The translations under genes were made by a program, and so were the position numbers. The notes beneath the pieces were generated by a model. It worked only from the letters and a program-made list of their open reading frames with translations, was not told where the DNA came from and made no database searches. 64,000 nucleotides of DNA from the NCBI GenBank assembly GCA_905250115.1, contig CAJNOI010000115.1, forward strand, positions 124,001 to 188,000. Reading direction: 5' to 3'. The stretch is from Adineta steineri. Taxonomy: Eukaryota > Rotifera > Eurotatoria > Adinetida > Adinetidae. This document shows, one piece after another, positions 61,085 to 64,000 of this stretch (its first letter is position 1; the number at the start of each line of letters is the position of its first letter).

Positions 61085-62862
61085 ATGAGCTCTACTGACG
61101 ATTCTTATTCAATGACTTGTTCATTGCCATCATCACTCGAGCAAACACCGTTATCATCACTTTCGGCAGCATCAAGTTACTCATCATTGGTTAATTGTGA
61201 TGAAACAATATCAATTCAACATGATCAGCAACAACAACAACAACAACAACAGCATATAGAAAGAAAAATCAAAACAAACGATATGAAATCAGATACAAAT
61301 GATAAAATGACAAATGGATATAATAATATCAATAAACGTTCACCACATTCAACATTATTACATCGTCATGTTAATAAATTATGTTCAATACTTGAACAAC
61401 CAATTGAAATTCATGGTCAAGGAAGTTTTCCAGCATTAAATATTGTTCCAAAAGATTTTTTAATTGAATTACGACGAGCTTTTCATGTAAATCAAATTGA
61501 TATTAAAAATATTCGTCTCAATGGAGGTATAGAAATTTTTTTTAATTACTTCAGAACATTTTTTTTTATCAAAAAAATAATTTTAGGTGCCGCATCATAT
61601 GTTTTAACAAATGATAAATCATTTTCATATACAGATATTGATTTTGTATTTCGTTGTGATTTATCATCTGAAACAATATGGACACAAATAAAAACAATAG
61701 TATGTGAATGTTTATCACAACAAATTCCATCAACATCTTCACAATTATCATTATCACCAATTATAATTCAAGCTGCATATGTTGAAAAAATTGTACGTGT
61801 TATTAATCCATCAAATAATGATTCATGGGCATTAATATCATTATATAATATTAATGGTCAAAATATTGAATTAAAATTTGTTGATCGTATGAAACGACAA
61901 TTTCAATTTAGTGTTGATTCATTTCAAATATTAATTGATCCACTTCTTGATTATTATGATAGAATTTCAAAATATCAGCAACAAATTAATAAAAAACAAC
62001 AATATTATCAAAATGGTAAGTATCAGCTGGTAAACGGGGAAAGAATATAGAGACTAGCAGCTGTATTATACTTTTGTTATATTAATCGAAGAAAGAAAAA
62101 AAAAATGAAGTGGTTTCCTTCTAGAATATCATATACAAAATAGAACAAAAAAAGAAACCGGAAGAATTTTAAGTCAAACCATAAGGGAAAAAATAGGTTT
62201 ATTTAGTTATGATTCTTATCATTTTATTTTTTCTTCTTTATATTTTAGACTATCGTTCATCAAAAAATAATCGTTATATATATAGATATCCAATAATATC
62301 AGTTGAATGTTTATATGGAAGTTTTGATGCTGCCTTAACACATCTTAATCGTCGTCATATAGTAACAACATCACCTGAAGGTATTCATGGTGGTGGTTTA
62401 CTTAAATATTGTCTTTTATTGACACGTGGTTATCGTCCATATGATAATGGTATATCATCATGGCAACTTGAAAAATTAATGTGTTCAAGATTTTTTATTG
62501 ATTTTGCTGATATAAATGAACAAGAATATAAATTATTATCTTATTTATCATCTCATTTTGCTAATGATGATTCAGCTAAATATCGTTATTTATTACAATT
62601 AAGTACAATTATTGAACGTAGTACAGTATGTTTAATGGCACATGAACGTAATTTAACATTGACATTAATAACACAATTAGCAACTGATTATTATTATCGT
62701 TTATATGATGAATATAATACATATAATATAACAACAGCTGAAGTCACTGTACCAAATTCAATAACAATTGATGTTATTTATCATAATGAATTAGATGAAT
62801 GGAAATCTTTATATACCCCATCAAAATCACAATCACAATTACAACAAGAAGAAGAAAATTAA
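61085..62862 (+). CDS. TENT5: TENT5/FAM46 non-canonical poly(A) polymerase
   Basis: Three exons (61085-61526, 61587-62015, 62249-62862) join in phase to 494 aa. Family role: cytoplasmic terminal nucleotidyltransferase that lengthens poly(A) tails of selected, often secretory, mRNAs. After a Ser/Gln-rich N-terminus (about 95 residues, poly-Gln of nine), the fold shows IEIHGQGSFPAL, IRLNGGAASYVL and the metal-binding YTDIDFVF (D164, D166), then SLYNINGQNIELKFVDRMKRQFQFSVDSFQI with the third acidic position, EGIHGGGLLKY, CSRFFIDF and STVCLMAHERNLTL. All are near-consensus for FAM46, so it should be active. The glycine motif is GGAAS rather than the GSAAG of human FAM46C. ATG 61085 is the first ATG, 34 nt after a candidate leader acceptor. 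Confidence 0.94.
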
Positions 62863-63545
62863 AATAAACAAAAAAACAAAACAAAGGTTTCTCAATTGTG
62901 GATTATGTATGAGCACTCTGCCTTGCAAATAGAATCCAGATAGTTTAGCCAAAACAAAAATATAAAAAAATACAAATTCTACCCCCGATCTTCTGTTGTG
63001 ATTGATCGATTGGAAAAAAAATTTAACTTTTGTTTTATTTATTTGTATGTATGTGTATATGTATATGTATAATTATTATTAATATTATTATTTTTTTTAT
63101 ATTATTGTCCAACAATAATATGAAAAAAAACCAAAAAAGCCTCACTATTATATCCATTATAATACAGTCTATTTTTTTTCTGTCGTTAACGTTTTGTTTT
63201 CTGTTGTTTTCGCTGGTGCGTTTACGAATATATCTTTATTTTTGACACATATAAATAAAAAAAAAGACAGATAAATCATGTAAATATAAATTAATTTGTT
63301 TTCTTTAAAATTAATTGATATTGACGGGTTATTTGTAATAACATAAATAGTACTCACAAAGTAATGACAAGAATATAAATAATTATTAATGATAGTAATA
63401 GCTAAACTAAAATCGTCGATGTTTATAATTATAGTTGTCCTTCAAAAAGAAAAATAAAACATAGTTTTATTTTATGATCATATATATATGATTATTTACT
63501 ATTCTGTTATAAATAATTCTATATTTATTTGCATGAGTATTCTAT
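62863..63545. other. TENT5 3' UTR and spacer
   Basis: AT-rich, with AATAAA directly after the stop (62864-62869) and again near 63252. No gene recognised; reading frames are compositional. Confidence 0.5.
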
Positions 63546-64000
63546 AGATTATCAAGTCCAAGTATTGGAGCAATATTAGTAAACTATAATCCTACATAAA
63601 TTATTCCATTTATATATCTATATATAACGAAAGAAACTGTAGCTCAACAAGTTTCATCAAATCATATTTCTTGTATAATTAATGTAGCATGCGAATTATT
63701 ACACATGATATTTACACGATAGAGTGGTATTTAATCATTAAAATATCCAATATAAGATTTTCCATATTTTCATACTGCTTATTGTTTTGATCTTATTGCT
63801 GATCATATCGTTATCAATATAGCATCAAATCTTCGAATACTTTTATATAATTAACATTTATTCTGACTTATCTAATCAAACATCATCTTTATAAGCATAT
63901 ACAATCGTGAAAGATAAATGACAATTAACTTTACACTACTAATGCATTTATCGCAACCAATAATGATTGTGTATTTTAAAGAGAAAGGCTTTGTTTTAGT
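63546..64000 (+). pseudogene. decayed dual-specificity phosphatase (DUSP), continuing past the right edge
   Basis: One continuous frame from 63546 to the edge resembles a DUSP catalytic domain but carries eight in-frame stops and no evident frameshift. Recognisable pieces: IIPFIYL and KETVAQQVSSNHISCIINVACELL (DUSP: ITPYLYLG...ISCIINVACEL), LKYPI-DFPYFHTAYCFDLIADHI (DUSP: the YFDPIADHI region), NLRILLY where LLYCHAGVSRS is expected, and FTLLMHLSQPIM near the end. The HCxxGxSRS active-site loop is lost. No start, promoter or introns are apparent, and it lies 0.7 kb past TENT5. The absence of frameshifts suggests decay mainly by point substitution; it could alternatively be a retained exon of a split gene, but the stops argue against that. 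Confidence 0.65.

Overview
This is a strongly AT-rich metazoan chromosomal window. Introns are mostly 45-60 bp with a few of 0.6-2 kb, coding DNA is A/T-biased with many Asn, Gln, Ser and Thr homopolymers, and intergenic stretches are long and gene-free. The gene set (animal GW182, PICOT, RalGPS, KASH protein, PKD, TRAF, TENT5, 5-HT receptor), together with splice acceptors placed just ahead of several start codons, fits a bdelloid rotifer such as Rotaria or Adineta. The organism call is inference. Exon joins were worked out by hand from GT/AG sites, reading phase and remembered family alignments; for every complete multi-exon model given here the phases close exactly, except for two 5' ends flagged in their entries.

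Layout from left to right. 1-1237 (-): small heat-shock protein running off the left edge, with a 28-residue tandem repeat in its tail. 3632-4075 (-): membrane RING protein. 5107-5312: hAT-type MITE with an 8-bp target duplication. 5506-8966 (-): U2AF1 followed 124 bp later by GLRX3, a candidate trans-spliced operon. 10527-13929 (-): RalGPS-type Ral exchange factor. 16606-21313 (+): GW182/TNRC6-like silencing protein without an RRM. 26243-30478 (+): 5-HT1-like amine receptor. 32023-32304 (+): small secreted two-cysteine protein that looks like a peptide-hormone precursor. 36773-47129 (+): 17-exon KASH (nesprin/Klarsicht-like) protein, convergent with 48355-50797 (-): protein kinase D with one C1 domain. 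54250-55973 (+): TRAF. 61085-62862 (+): TENT5/FAM46 terminal nucleotidyltransferase. 63546 to the right edge: decayed dual-specificity phosphatase.

The genes are mainly core signalling and RNA-metabolism genes (splicing by U2AF1, miRNA silencing by TNRC6, poly(A) tailing by TENT5; Ral, PKD, TRAF and amine signalling). No retroelement, CRISPR array, rRNA or convincing tRNA was seen. I found no multi-gene defence or biosynthetic system. The most unusual items are the candidate peptide precursor, the U2AF1-GLRX3 operon arrangement, the domain losses in PKD and TNRC6, and the repeat-extended small heat-shock protein.
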